This document shows positions 8,585 to 17,130 of a stretch of DNA of 64,000 nt, piece by piece. The stretch's first letter is position 1. Each line of letters starts with the position of its first letter. Source of the DNA: Bradyrhizobium sp. AUGA SZCCT0158 (GTDB taxonomy: Bacteria > Pseudomonadota > Alphaproteobacteria > Rhizobiales > Xanthobacteraceae); contig NZ_JAFCME010000003.1 in NCBI RefSeq assembly GCF_018130065.1, positions 62,001 to 126,000 of the forward strand, given 5' to 3'. Under the pieces are notes generated by a model. It was not told the DNA's origin and did no database searches. It worked only from the letters and a program-made list of their open reading frames with translations. The translations under genes were made by a program, and so were the position numbers.

Positions 8585-9949
8585 ATGAACGCACCTGAAG
8601 CCCCCTCGACATCGGCAACACCCTCGTCCGCGCCCTCCTGGCGCGAAGCGTTTGCGGTGTATCTGCAGCCGCGCGTGCTGATCGTGATGATGCTCGGCTT
8701 CTCGTCCGGGCTACCGCTGGCGCTGTCGGGATCGACGCTGCTGGTATGGGTCAGCGAGAACGGCGTCAGCCTCGGCACCATCGGGCTGTTCACCCTGGTC
8801 GGCACGCCCTACACGCTCAAGTTCCTTTGGGCGCCGCTGGTGGATGGCCTTAACATTCCGCTGCTGACGCGCTGGCTCGGGCGGCGGCGCGGCTGGCTGG
8901 TCTTCACCCAACTGCTGTTGATGGCTGCGATCCTCGGACTGGCGCTAACCGATCCCGCACGCTCGCCATTCTTCGTGGCGCTCGGCGCGCTGCTGGTCGC
9001 CACGACGTCGGCAACGCAGGACATCGTGGTCGATGCTTACAGGGTCGAAAGCCTAGCGGAGAACGAACAGGCCGCCGGTATGGCGTCCTATGTGGCCGCC
9101 TATCGCGTCGGCATGGTGGCGTCCACGGCCGGCGCGCTGTTTCTCGTCACCGGCTTCGAATATGTTGGGCTGACCCGGCTCGATGCCTGGATGGCGAGTT
9201 TCGCTGTCATGGCGGCGCTGGTGCTGATCGGCATCGTCACGGTGCTGTGCGCGCGGGAGCCGGAGCAGTCCCGCATTGCTGACGCTGCAGCAGGCGGAAA
9301 GCCTTCGGTCAGCCGCATCGCCGAGGCCGCGATGGGCGCTTTCAGCGAGTTCCTGACCCAGCGCTATGCCATCATCGTGCTGGTGTTCGTGATGCTGTTC
9401 AAGTTCACCGACGCCTTCGCCGGCGCGATGACAGTGCCGTTCATCATCGACATCGGCTTCACGCGCAACGACTACGCCATCATCGTCAAAGGAGTCGGCC
9501 TGGCCGCGACCCTGGTCGGCGGTTTCGCCGGCGGCTTCCTCGCGCGCGGCACCTCGCTGGTAACCTGCCTGTGGATCGGCGGCCTGCTGCAGGCGGTGTC
9601 CAACCTCACCTTCACCTGGCTGGCGCTGGTCGGGCCGCAGCAATGGGCGCTGACCGTCGCCGTCTCGGTGGAAGCGTTCACCGGCGCGATCGGCACGGTG
9701 ATCTTCGTCGCCTATCTCTCTGCGCTATGCAAGAATCCGCTGCACACCGCCACGCAATATGCGCTGCTCACCGCACTGGCGTCAGTCGGCCGTATCTATC
9801 TGTCTTCTGGCTCGGGCTATGTGGCCGAGGCGACGGGCTGGCCGCTGTTCTTCGTGGTCTCCGTACTGGTCGCGGTGCCGAGCCTGATCCTGCTGGTGTG
9901 GCTGCAGCGACGCGGGCATTTCGATGAACTGGGGCCGATGAAGGTTTAG
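8585..9949 (+). CDS. AmpG-like MFS permease
   Basis: A 454-residue inner-membrane MFS protein with roughly 12 helices. FSSGLPLALSGSTLLVWVSENGVSLGTIGLF near residue 40, FLWAPLVDG, and ATQDIVVDAYRVE match the AmpG group, whose model member imports anhydromuropeptides for cell-wall recycling. Whether this copy moves muropeptides or another substrate cannot be seen; no ampD or ampR neighbour is present. A Ser/Pro/Ala-rich N-terminal tail of about 20 residues precedes the first helix. I used the ATG at 8585. Confidence 0.85.
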   Translation: MNAPEAPSTSATPSSAPSWREAFAVYLQPRVLIVMMLGFSSGLPLALSGSTLLVWVSENGVSLGTIGLFTLVGTPYTLKFLWAPLVDGLNIPLLTRWLGRRRGWLVFTQLLLMAAILGLALTDPARSPFFVALGALLVATTSATQDIVVDAYRVESLAENEQAAGMASYVAAYRVGMVASTAGALFLVTGFEYVGLTRLDAWMASFAVMAALVLIGIVTVLCAREPEQSRIADAAAGGKPSVSRIAEAAMGAFSEFLTQRYAIIVLVFVMLFKFTDAFAGAMTVPFIIDIGFTRNDYAIIVKGVGLAATLVGGFAGGFLARGTSLVTCLWIGGLLQAVSNLTFTWLALVGPQQWALTVAVSVEAFTGAIGTVIFVAYLSALCKNPLHTATQYALLTALASVGRIYLSSGSGYVAEATGWPLFFVVSVLVAVPSLILLVWLQRRGHFDELGPMKV

Positions 9950-9985
9950 GCTGCAAGGGCGTTGAACGCTGTGTCAACAACCTCG

Positions 9986-10092
9986 GTTGTCGTCCGCGCG
10001 AAGGCGGGGACCCAGTATTCCAGAAACGCCGGTTGCTGAATCGAGAAGCCGCGGCGTACTGGGTCGCCCGGTCAAGCCGGGCGATGACAGTG
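9986..10092. repeat. Complete palindromic repeat with both ends
   Basis: Begins gtcgtccgcgcgaaggcggggacccagta and ends tactgggtcgcccggtcaagccgggcgatgac, enclosing about 40 bases. Outer arms CCCAGTA / TACTGGG are complementary and each end has an inner hairpin. It sits in the gap between the ends of the AmpG-like gene and the convergent small exported protein. Confidence 0.75.
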
Positions 10093-10119
10093 GTGTTTGT
10101 GACAGCGGCCGCGACAAAC

Positions 10120-10563
10120 TCAGTTCTTGGTCACGACGCTCCACTTGGTGATCACGGCTTCGCTCATTTGTCCGGCAGCCTCGGCACAGGCGACTTCATC
10201 GACCTTCACCGAAATTTCCTTGCCGACCTTGCCCTTCAACTGCGCAGCCTGCGCGTCGCTGGTGATGACGAGTTGGAAAGTCTCCGGCCCAGTCTCGAGG
10301 TTGCACAGACCGCTCGGTGGCGGCAGGCGACGCGGCTCGGACGTGATCTGGTAGGTCGAGACCTTCGCGCCACGCTTGCCGCCGCGCGTCTTCATGGCGT
10401 TGAGCTCGCCCGAGAGGATGTCTCCCACATTGATCAGCTTGCCTGCCTTGGCCGGTGCAGGTTCCTCCTGCTGAGCCGTCTGCGCGGAGCCAGCAGGCGC
10501 AGCAAACGCCGTGACCATTACCAACACAAAAGCCGAGCGTATGGCGAATCGTCGTTTCGTCAT
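10120..10563 (-). CDS. Small exported protein of unknown function
   Basis: About 147 residues. The N-terminus MTKRRFAIRSAFVLVMVTAFAAPAGSAQ is a standard signal peptide with likely cleavage after GSA, so the protein should be periplasmic. The mature part has two Cys residues (GLCNLE and EVACAE) that could form one disulfide, and no recognised motif. An alternative ATG is five codons upstream (10578). It begins 26 bases after the recR stop on the same strand, so it is probably the last gene of the dnaX-ybaB-recR transcript. Confidence 0.75.
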   Translation of the reverse strand: MTKRRFAIRSAFVLVMVTAFAAPAGSAQTAQQEEPAPAKAGKLINVGDILSGELNAMKTRGGKRGAKVSTYQITSEPRRLPPPSGLCNLETGPETFQLVITSDAQAAQLKGKVGKEISVKVDEVACAEAAGQMSEAVITKWSVVTKN

Positions 10564-10589
10564 TTCCGATAGTTCCATGATAAAGAGAA

Positions 10590-11195
10590 TCAGAACAGTG
10601 TTCGCTGTCGCATCGCAGCCGATAGCGTACCTTCATCGAGATAATCAAGTTCGCCGCCGACTGGAACACCATGGGCCAGCCGTGTGACCTTGACATTGGC
10701 CTCTTGCAACAAATCGGTGATGTAATGCGCCGTGGTCTGGCCATCAACCGTTGCATTCAGCGCCAGGATGATCTCACTCACCTGCTGGTCATGTGCGCGC
10801 GCCACCAGCGCGTCGATGGTGAGATCCTGCGGACCGACGCCGTCGAGCGGCGACAGCGTGGCGCCCAGCACGTGATAGCGGCCGTTGGTCGCATTGGCCC
10901 GCTCCAGCGCCCACAAATCCGCGACGTCGGCGACCACGACGATGGTCGTGGGATCGCGCCGCGGATCGGTACAGACCGTGCAGGGATTTTGCGTATCGAT
11001 ACTGCCGCAAGTCTTGCAGACCTGGATCTTTTCGATCGCCACCTGCAGCGCGCCGGCGAGCGGCGTCATCAGCGCTTCGCGCTTCTTGATCAGATGCAGC
11101 GCCGCGCGCCGCGCCGAACGCGGCCCAAGCCCCGGCAACCGCGCCAACAGCTGGATCAGACGTTCGATTTCGGGGCCGGCAACCGCGGTAGCCAT
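10590..11195 (-). CDS. recR: Recombination protein RecR
   Basis: RecR works with RecF and RecO to load RecA on gapped DNA. The 201-residue product has the full set of parts: N-terminal helix-hairpin-helix ([23 protein letters not shown]), the Cys4 zinc finger [16 protein letters not shown], and a Toprim domain ([14 protein letters not shown] onward, with [10 protein letters not shown]). An in-frame GTG extends upstream to 11264, but that extension is encoded by 18-bp repeats, and [18 protein letters not shown] is the expected start. It follows ybaB in a conserved dnaX-ybaB-recR order. Confidence 0.96.
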   Translation of the reverse strand: MATAVAGPEIERLIQLLARLPGLGPRSARRAALHLIKKREALMTPLAGALQVAIEKIQVCKTCGSIDTQNPCTVCTDPRRDPTTIVVVADVADLWALERANATNGRYHVLGATLSPLDGVGPQDLTIDALVARAHDQQVSEIILALNATVDGQTTAHYITDLLQEANVKVTRLAHGVPVGGELDYLDEGTLSAAMRQRTLF

Positions 11196-11198
11196 TTC

Positions 11199-11270
11199 AG
11201 GTGAGACCAAGCATTTAAGTAAGACCAAGACTTCAGGTAAGGCCAAGACTTCAGGTAAGACCAAGCCCTG
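11199..11270. repeat. Four tandem 18-bp repeats at the ybaB-recR junction
   Basis: Four imperfect copies of AGGTAAGACCAAGACTTC lie head to tail at 11199, 11217, 11235 and 11253. The last copy covers the final codons of ybaB, whose stop is at 11251-11253, and the others fill the gap to recR. Because 18 is a multiple of three, the array stays open in frame upstream of recR. Confidence 0.85.
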
Positions 11271-11571
11271 GTGGCAGGCCGAGCCCGCCGGTCAGCGCCT
11301 GCATCTTTTCCTGCATCGCGGTTTCTGCCTTGCGCCGGGCGTCGTTATGCGCCGTCACCAGCAGGTCTTCGAGGATTTCGCGGTCCTCCGCCTTCATCAG
11401 CGATGGGTCGATCTTGACGCCCTTCACTTCCATCTTCGCGGTCATCCGCACGGCGACCATGCCGCCGCCGGAAATGCCCTCGACTTCGACATTGCCGAGT
11501 TCTTCCTGCATCGCCTGCATCTTGGATTGCAGCTGCGCCGCCTGCTTCATCATGCCGAGAAAATCAGCCAT
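11251..11571 (-). CDS. ybaB: Nucleoid-associated protein, YbaB/EbfC family
   Basis: 106 residues; the start [32 protein letters not shown] is the family signature, a helical dimerisation region followed by a small beta sheet. YbaB proteins bind DNA non-specifically or with weak preference and are nearly always encoded between dnaX and recR, as here. The C-terminal end ([11 protein letters not shown]) is encoded partly by the 18-bp tandem repeat and so may differ in length between strains. Confidence 0.95.
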   Translation of the reverse strand: MADFLGMMKQAAQLQSKMQAMQEELGNVEVEGISGGGMVAVRMTAKMEVKGVKIDPSLMKAEDREILEDLLVTAHNDARRKAETAMQEKMQALTGGLGLPPGLGLT

Positions 11572-11619
11572 TTGGTTTTCCTTGCAGTTTTCCTTGGGTG
11601 CGTCCGCTCAAGATATCGA

Positions 11620-13446
11620 TCAATCGTCGTCACTGTCCGAACGCTCGGCCGGGTCGTCACCGATCGCGTCGGTTTCCGGCGGCTCGGCGGCAAGCTTGCG
11701 CACCTCGACGACCTTGGCGCCCGGGAACCGCGCCAGCACTTCCTGCACGCGCGGATCGGCTTCCGCGGCCCGCGCATGTTCGTTCTTCGCATGCTCGTTC
11801 TGCGAACGAACCGTCGGCTGGCCGGTCTCGTTGGAGACGATCACGGTCCAGCGCCGGCCGGTCCATAGTTCCAGCTTGCGGGAGAGATCGCTGACCAGCG
11901 CCCGCGCCGCGTGGCGTTCGAGCGCGACTTCCAGCCGCCCATCCTCGAGGCGCACCAGCCGCATGTCGGCCTCGAGCGCCGCCTTGATCAGCAGATCGCG
12001 CTTCTCGCCGGCCAGCGCGACGAGCTGCGCAAAGCTGGTGATCCGCAAAGCGGGCGCAGACTGCGGCTCCGGCGCGGGCGCGGCCATTTGCGGGCGCGCG
12101 GACGCCTCGGCGCCGGACCTTTGCGCCGTGGGCCCGCGCATCGGCGCTGACGACATGGAAGACACGGTCGAGGCCGGCGCCGCGCGCGAGGGCGCAGCAC
12201 TTGCCGAAACGACCGGCGAGCCACCGCCGTTTTGTTCAAGCATCCTGATCGCTTCGTCTGGCGTGGGCATGTCGGCGACATAGGCGATGCGCACCAGCAC
12301 CATTTCGGCCGCCGCCGCCGGCCGCGTCGCGGTCTGCACCTCGGTGATGCCTTTCAGGAGCATCTGCCACATGCGCGACAGCACCCGCATCGACAATTTT
12401 GCCGCAAAATCGCGGGCACGCACGCGTTCGGTCTCGCCATAGGCGACGTTGTCGGCGGTGGCCGGCACGACTTTCACGCGGGTGACGAAATTGACGAACT
12501 CGGCGAGATCGGACAGCACCACGACCGGATCGGCGCCGACATCATATTGCTCGCGGAATTCCTTGAAGGCGCTGGCGATGTCGCCGCGGGCCAGCGATTC
12601 AAACAAATCAATCACGCGCGTGCGGTCCGCGAGCCCAAGCATCTGCCGCACTGCGTCGGCGCGCACGGTGCCGGCCGCATGCGCGATCGCCTGGTCGAAC
12701 AGCGACAACGAATCGCGCACCGAGCCTTCGGCGGCGCGCGCGATGATGCCGAGCGCCTCGGGTTCAACCTCGACACCTTCCTTGGTCGCGATGTTGGACA
12801 GGTGCCCCATCAGCACGTCGGCCTCGACGCGGCGGAGGTCAAAACGCTGGCAGCGCGACAGCACCGTGACCGGCACCTTGCGGATCTCGGTGGTCGCGAA
12901 CACGAACTTGGCGTGCTCCGGCGGCTCCTCCAGCGTCTTCAGGAAGGCGTTGAAGGCCGCGGTCGACAGCATGTGGACTTCGTCGATGATGTAGACCTTG
13001 TAGCGCGCAGAGGCCGGTGCATAGCGCACGCTGTCATTGATCTGGCGCACGTCGTCGACGCCGGTATGCGACGCGGCGTCCATTTCCAGCACGTCCATGT
13101 GCCGGCTTTCCATGATCGCCTGGCAATGCACGCCGAGCGTGGGCATCTGGATCGCCGGTCCCTTCACCGAACCGTCGGCCATTTCGTAATTGAGCGCGCG
13201 GGCGAGAATCCGCGCCGTGGTGGTTTTGCCGACCCCGCGCACCCCGGTCAGAATCCAGGCCTGCGGGATTCGCCCCGTTTCGAACGCATTCGAAACGGTG
13301 CGGACCATGGCCTCCTGGCCGATCAAATCCTCGAAACTGGAGGGGCGGTATTTGCGCGCCAGCACCCGGTAGGGCTTTCCGGCCTCCGGCAGCCCGCCGA
13401 GATCGAGGCGGCCTGCATTTTCGGGGGGAGCGCCAGCATCACTCAT
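11620..13446 (-). CDS. dnaX: DNA polymerase III subunit gamma/tau
   Basis: Clamp-loader subunit and replisome organiser, about 608 residues from MSDAGAPPENAGRLDLGG. AAA+ core: YRPSSFEDLIGQEAM, Walker A GVRGVGKTTTARILARAL, Walker B region YIIDEVHMLSTAAFNAFLKTLEEPP, and sensor 1 FATTEIRKVPVTVLSRCQRFDLRR. The C-terminal third is Ala/Pro/Ser-rich then has a tau-like domain ending in an acidic tail. The region that normally holds a Cys4 zinc module reads MPTLGVHCQAIMESRH with one Cys only. An upstream start at 13512 is possible but would extend towards the 4.5S RNA gene. Confidence 0.95.
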   Translation of the reverse strand: MSDAGAPPENAGRLDLGGLPEAGKPYRVLARKYRPSSFEDLIGQEAMVRTVSNAFETGRIPQAWILTGVRGVGKTTTARILARALNYEMADGSVKGPAIQMPTLGVHCQAIMESRHMDVLEMDAASHTGVDDVRQINDSVRYAPASARYKVYIIDEVHMLSTAAFNAFLKTLEEPPEHAKFVFATTEIRKVPVTVLSRCQRFDLRRVEADVLMGHLSNIATKEGVEVEPEALGIIARAAEGSVRDSLSLFDQAIAHAAGTVRADAVRQMLGLADRTRVIDLFESLARGDIASAFKEFREQYDVGADPVVVLSDLAEFVNFVTRVKVVPATADNVAYGETERVRARDFAAKLSMRVLSRMWQMLLKGITEVQTATRPAAAAEMVLVRIAYVADMPTPDEAIRMLEQNGGGSPVVSASAAPSRAAPASTVSSMSSAPMRGPTAQRSGAEASARPQMAAPAPEPQSAPALRITSFAQLVALAGEKRDLLIKAALEADMRLVRLEDGRLEVALERHAARALVSDLSRKLELWTGRRWTVIVSNETGQPTVRSQNEHAKNEHARAAEADPRVQEVLARFPGAKVVEVRKLAAEPPETDAIGDDPAERSDSDDD

Positions 13447-13554
13447 CGGTCGATCCGCAATTGATTGTCTCTCAAGGCCGGCTTGCGGAACGGTGGAGGA
13501 ATCAAGCGCCAAAGGCGGGCCTCGCCGCCTTGAGCGCGATTCGCTCGAAAAACA

Positions 13555-13656
13555 GGTAGGAGACTGACGAGCGACCCGATCCGGACCTCGTTAGGGCTGC
13601 TTCCTTCCGGACCTGACCCGGTTGGCGAGTGGCTCGTCCACCGCCAATCTCCCGGT
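13555..13656 (-). ncRNA. ffs: Signal recognition particle 4.5S RNA
   Basis: On the minus strand the sequence contains GTCCGGAAGGAAGCAGCCC, the invariant SRP RNA apical domain with its GGAA tetraloop and A/C-rich internal loop. Flanking arms pair to a long hairpin: GGAGATTGGCGG with GGACGAGC on the 5' side against GCTCGTCAGTCTCC on the 3' side. The size of about 100 nt fits the bacterial short form. It lies immediately upstream of dnaX in the same direction, a widely conserved order. Ends are set by the pairing and may be off by several bases. Confidence 0.93.
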
Positions 13657-13743
13657 CCTTATTTGGGGCCAAAAGGGCCGGAAAGCAAGCGGGGTAAACG
13701 GGGTTCGCAGGACTTGTGTGGAACCGCGGAAAGGCTTTACTTG

Positions 13744-13836
13744 CCGTCATGGCCGGGCTTGTCCCGGCCATCCACGTCTCACCTTGCATCCACAAGAAAG
13801 ACGTGGATGCCCGGCACAAGGCCGGGCATGACGAGG
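13744..13836. repeat. GCCGGGCTTGTCCCGGCCATCCACGTCT-type palindrome
   Basis: Left cgtcatggccgggcttgtcccggccatccacgtct and right acgtggatgcccggcacaaggccgggcatgacg are near-complementary arms of about 33 bases, so the whole can fold as one long hairpin. A relative is at 38443-38520. It ends seven bases upstream of the HIT gene, next to its ribosome site (gaggtgag). Confidence 0.8.
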
Positions 13837-13843
13837 TGAGATA

Positions 13844-14263
13844 ATGTCTGCATCCGACTGGTCGCTGCACTCCCAGCTCAAGAAAGACACCATCGACATT
13901 GGCGACCTGCCGCTGTGCCGGGTGCTGGTGATCAAGGACGCGCATTACCCGTGGCTGCTGCTGGTGCCGCGCCGCGAGGGGGCGGTGGAAATCATCGATC
14001 TCGACGAGGTCGCCCAGGCGCAGTTGATGACGGAAGTCTCGCGCGTCGCCCGTGCCCTCAAAGACATCACCAAATGCGACAAGCTCAATATCGCGGCACT
14101 GGGCAATCTGGTGCCACAGCTCCATGTTCACGTCGTCGCGCGCCGCACGAGCGACGCCGCCTGGCCGCGGCCGGTCTGGGGCGTGATGCCGCCACTGGCG
14201 CATGACGCCGAGGAAGTCCAGAATTTCATCAGCGCGCTCCGCCGCAAGATTTGGCTAGGTTGA
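13844..14263 (+). CDS. HIT family protein
   Basis: 139 residues, cytoplasmic. HIT proteins are nucleotidyl hydrolases or transferases acting on dinucleoside polyphosphates or AMP conjugates. The core reads LLLVPRREG then, near residue 85, NLVPQLHVHVVARR: the first His of the usual triad is Gln, while the central (nucleophile) and following His are kept, as in a known alphaproteobacterial branch. The tail PRPVWGVMPP is also typical of that branch. Start ATG with a good gaggtgag ribosome site. The stop is four bases before nudC, so these two nucleotide-cleaving enzymes are probably co-translated. Confidence 0.88.
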   Translation: MSASDWSLHSQLKKDTIDIGDLPLCRVLVIKDAHYPWLLLVPRREGAVEIIDLDEVAQAQLMTEVSRVARALKDITKCDKLNIAALGNLVPQLHVHVVARRTSDAAWPRPVWGVMPPLAHDAEEVQNFISALRRKIWLG

Positions 14264-14267
14264 ATTC

Positions 14268-15218
14268 ATGTCAATTTTCGATTCGTTTCCACTCGGCAAG
14301 CCCGCTTTCGTCACCGACATTCTCGACCGCGCCGCGCATCTGCGCAGCAATGACGAGAAACTGTTCGCGCTGGAAAGCCACCGCGACGCCGGCGCCTATG
14401 TGATCTACCGCGACTCGCTGGTGGTGCGGCAGGAGGCCGGAGGATCGCGCGTCCTGCTCAGCGTCGATGAGGCCGCGAAACTGGGCGCCAATCCGGGCAC
14501 GATCTTTTTGGGCCTGCGCGACGGTGCGCCGGTTTTCGGCATGGGGATTGCGGCGGCGGCGGTGGAAAAGCTGCTGACGCGCGACGACGTCGCGGTCACC
14601 GACCTGCGCGGCATGGTGATGCAGGGCGCGGTGCCGACCGAACAGCTCTCGGCGATCGCGATGGCGAAATCGATGGTGAGCTGGCATCAGCGCCATGGCT
14701 ATTGCGCCAATTGCGGCACCCGCACCGCGATGAAGGAGGGTGGCTGGAAGCGGGACTGCCCGAACTGCAAGGCCGAGCATTTTCCGCGCACCGATCCGGT
14801 CGTCATCATGCTGGTCACTCATGGCGACAGATGTCTGCTGGGACGGCAGAAGCAGTTTTTGCCGGGGATGTGGTCGTGCCTGGCGGGCTTCGTCGAGGTC
14901 GCCGAAACCATCGAGGACGCGGTCCGGCGCGAGATTTTCGAGGAATCCGGAATTCACTGCACCGACGTGACCTATTACATGACGCAGCCGTGGCCCTACC
15001 CGTCATCGCTGATGATCGGATGCGCCGCACGCGCAACCTCGGACGAAATCGTGGTCGACAAGGCCGAACTGGAGGATGCACGCTGGTTCACTCGCGACGA
15101 AGTGGCCCTGATGCACAGCCGCACACATCCCGACGGCATGTTTGCCGCCCATCCGTTCGCGATCGCTCACCATTTGATCGGCCGCTGGGTGCATGGGGCT
15201 AACGATTCGGGCGCATAG
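14268..15218 (+). CDS. nudC: NAD(+) diphosphatase / NAD-decapping hydrolase
   Basis: Nudix enzyme that cleaves NADH to NMNH and AMP and can remove NAD caps from RNA. 316 residues with an N-terminal domain, a Cys4 zinc ribbon (CANCGTRTAMKEGGW ... CPNCKAEHFPRTDP), the Nudix box GFVEVAETIEDAVRREIFEE continuing ESGI near residue 208, and the NudC-specific TQPWPYPSSLMIG motif downstream. All metal-binding Glu of the box are present. It follows the HIT gene by four bases. Confidence 0.96.
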   Translation: MSIFDSFPLGKPAFVTDILDRAAHLRSNDEKLFALESHRDAGAYVIYRDSLVVRQEAGGSRVLLSVDEAAKLGANPGTIFLGLRDGAPVFGMGIAAAAVEKLLTRDDVAVTDLRGMVMQGAVPTEQLSAIAMAKSMVSWHQRHGYCANCGTRTAMKEGGWKRDCPNCKAEHFPRTDPVVIMLVTHGDRCLLGRQKQFLPGMWSCLAGFVEVAETIEDAVRREIFEESGIHCTDVTYYMTQPWPYPSSLMIGCAARATSDEIVVDKAELEDARWFTRDEVALMHSRTHPDGMFAAHPFAIAHHLIGRWVHGANDSGA

Positions 15219-15296
15219 CGGGAACTCTCCGATGGACCAGATCATTACCCCCGGACTGCATCGCTTTTCCGGGTTCCGGCACACGGTGGAACCGAC

Positions 15297-16274
15297 ATGA
15301 CGGATTCCGGCATGAATTTTCACGATACAGCGCCGAAACCCCCGCCGCGCATCCTGTGCATCGGCATGCCGGTGCGCGACCTGACCTTTCATACGCCAGG
15401 TGTTCCTGGGCGCGGCTCCAAGGAGAACGCCACCGCATTCGACGAAATCTGTGGCGGCAACGCGCTCAATGGCGCGATCGGCATCGTTCGGCTCGGTGGA
15501 CGCGCCTCGATCTGCGGGCCGATGGGCGATGCCAAGGAAACATCTGCTCGCTTCATCTTCGATCAGATGGTGCATGAGGGCATCGAGACGAAACATCTCA
15601 TCCACATGCCGGGCCTGGTGACGCCGATCTCGGCTGTCATGATCGATCCTTCCGGCGAGCGCACCATCGTGACCTTCCGCGATCCGGAGCTGTGGAAGGT
15701 CAAGTTGCCCGACTTCGACACGCTGCTGGACGATTGTGCCGCCATTCTCACCGAGAGTCGTTGCGCGGAATTCTGCACGGATCTATGCGCCGAGGCGCAA
15801 CGGCGCGGCATCCCTGTGATCGTCGACGTCGATCGCGCGATGTCGCTGCGCGAGGGGCTGCTCAATGCGTCCTCGCATCTGGTGTTCTCGAGCGAGCCGC
15901 TGCAGGAGACCGCTGATGTCGCCGACGACGCCCAGGCCCTGAAGAAAATCGCAAAGCTGACCAAGTCGTTCCTGGCGGGGACCCGCGGTGCGCGCGGCAC
16001 GATCTGGCTCGACGAGAACGGGGGTATCCAGGAAACCCCGGCCTTCCCGGTCCATACCGTCGACACCCTAGGCGCCGGTGACGTGTTCCACGGCGCCTTC
16101 GCGCTCGCGATCACCGAGCGGCAGGAATTGCAGCAGGCGCTTCGGTTTGCCTCGGCTGCCGCGGCCTTGAAATGCACCCGCTTTGGCGGCGCCTTTGCTG
16201 CCCCGCAACGTATTGAAGTTGAAGAGCTTTTGAGCCAAGGCCAGAGTACCAGCCCGGCCTCGACCGGCCAATAA
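15297..16274 (+). CDS. PfkB family sugar kinase
   Basis: 325 residues of the ribokinase/PfkB fold: N-terminal beta strand ILCIGMPVRDLTF, the substrate-side GGNALNGAIGIVRLGG (PfkB signature 1), and near residue 255 DTLGAGDVFHGAFALAI (signature 2) with the catalytic base Asp and anion-hole GAGD. The sugar cannot be assigned. An alternative ATG is five codons in (15312). An Lrp-type regulator starts 69 bases downstream on the same strand, with inverted repeats in between. Confidence 0.88.
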   Translation: MTDSGMNFHDTAPKPPPRILCIGMPVRDLTFHTPGVPGRGSKENATAFDEICGGNALNGAIGIVRLGGRASICGPMGDAKETSARFIFDQMVHEGIETKHLIHMPGLVTPISAVMIDPSGERTIVTFRDPELWKVKLPDFDTLLDDCAAILTESRCAEFCTDLCAEAQRRGIPVIVDVDRAMSLREGLLNASSHLVFSSEPLQETADVADDAQALKKIAKLTKSFLAGTRGARGTIWLDENGGIQETPAFPVHTVDTLGAGDVFHGAFALAITERQELQQALRFASAAAALKCTRFGGAFAAPQRIEVEELLSQGQSTSPASTGQ

Positions 16275-16285
16275 GATAGGCTTGC

Positions 16286-16327
16286 TATAGAAGAATTTTC
16301 TATATATGAGGAATGAAAGCCTCATTC
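16286..16327. promoter_or_regulatory. Two inverted repeats upstream of the Lrp/AsnC gene
   Basis: TATAGAA-gaatt-TTCTATA (16286-16304) is a perfect 7-base inverted repeat in an unusually AT-rich stretch, and GAATGA-aagcc-TCATTC (16311-16327) is a perfect 6-base one right after it. They lie 17-58 bases before the regulator start. AT-rich imperfect palindromes are what Lrp-type dimers bind, so autoregulation is likely but inferred. Confidence 0.55.
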
Positions 16328-16343
16328 ATGGAACATTCTTCTC

Positions 16344-16844
16344 ATGACCGACATTGCAGTCCAGCTTCACGAAGCCAATCGCCGCCTTGACGCCATCGAC
16401 CGCAAAATCCTGACGGTGCTGCAGGAGGACGCCTCGCTGTCCGTAGCCGAGATCGGCGACCGGGTCGGGCTGTCCTCGACGCCGTGCTGGAAGCGCATCC
16501 AGCGGTTAGAGGCCGACGGCGTGATCCTGCGCCGGGTTGCGCTGGTCGATCAGAACAAGATCGGGCTCGGCATTTCCGTATTCGTCTCGGTCGAGAGTTC
16601 CGATCATTCCGAAGCCTGGCTGAAGACCTTCGCCAGCGCCGTCAGCGCCATGCCCGAGGTGATGGAATTCTACCGGATGGCGGGCGACGTCGATTACATG
16701 CTGCGCGTCGTGGTCGCCGACATGGCGAGCTATGACGTGTTCTACAAGAAGCTGATCAGCGCCGTGCCGCTGAAGAACGTGACCTCGCGCTTTGCGATGG
16801 AGAAGATCAAGTCGGTTACCGCACTGCCGGTCCCGGCGGCGTAA
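16344..16844 (+). CDS. Lrp/AsnC family transcriptional regulator
   Basis: 166 residues. N-terminal winged helix-turn-helix (LDAIDRKILTVLQEDASLSVAEIGDRVGLS then STPCWKRIQRLEADGVI) and a C-terminal RAM effector domain (VFVSVESSDHSEAWLKTF ... YRMAGDVDYMLRVVV). This is a full-length feast/famine regulator probably sensing an amino acid. The cue and targets are unknown; inverted repeats immediately upstream suggest autoregulation, and the kinase just upstream could be a neighbour target. Confidence 0.93.
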   Translation: MTDIAVQLHEANRRLDAIDRKILTVLQEDASLSVAEIGDRVGLSSTPCWKRIQRLEADGVILRRVALVDQNKIGLGISVFVSVESSDHSEAWLKTFASAVSAMPEVMEFYRMAGDVDYMLRVVVADMASYDVFYKKLISAVPLKNVTSRFAMEKIKSVTALPVPAA

Positions 16845-16928
16845 CCGCCGTCCGATGTTGCGCCGCGACAACGCTACCTTAGGCTGAAGGTTTACGCGCC
16901 GTTAGCTTCGTCACGATATTGTTCTGTG

Positions 16929-17130
16929 ATGGAGCGGGGGGAAATCATTCCAACGACCCGACGGCCTGTCTGGCTGAACGCTGCTGCGCTGCTGATCGCG
17001 AGCTGGATCGGAATCGCAGCACTGTCGTTGCAGGTCAGGACCGGCGCCGAGGTCGTGGCGGTGGCTTTCCCGCCATGGTGGAGCGACAAGCAGGCGTTGC
17101 TTGCTACCGCGTCCGCCAACGCCGCCATCG
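16929..17130 (+). pseudogene. Truncated small membrane protein upstream of the chemoreceptor
   Basis: From the ATG at 16929 the frame gives a coherent N-terminal piece of about 67 residues with one membrane helix ([20 protein letters not shown]), a beta-like stretch ([13 protein letters not shown]) and ASANAAI. After about 17130 it continues only as an Arg-rich shadow of the chemoreceptor frame. The simplest reading is a small gene whose 3' half was deleted, fusing it onto the chemoreceptor. I do not have a named family for it. Confidence 0.45.

Noticed and set aside
11199..11270. In-frame N-terminal extension of RecR
   Set aside because: The extra residues are encoded by 18-bp tandem repeats and precede the normal family start; RecR proteins begin at the downstream ATG.
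11620..13446. Programmed frameshift in dnaX to make gamma
   Set aside because: I saw no A-AAA-AAG type slippery site with a following hairpin; the frame reads through to tau.
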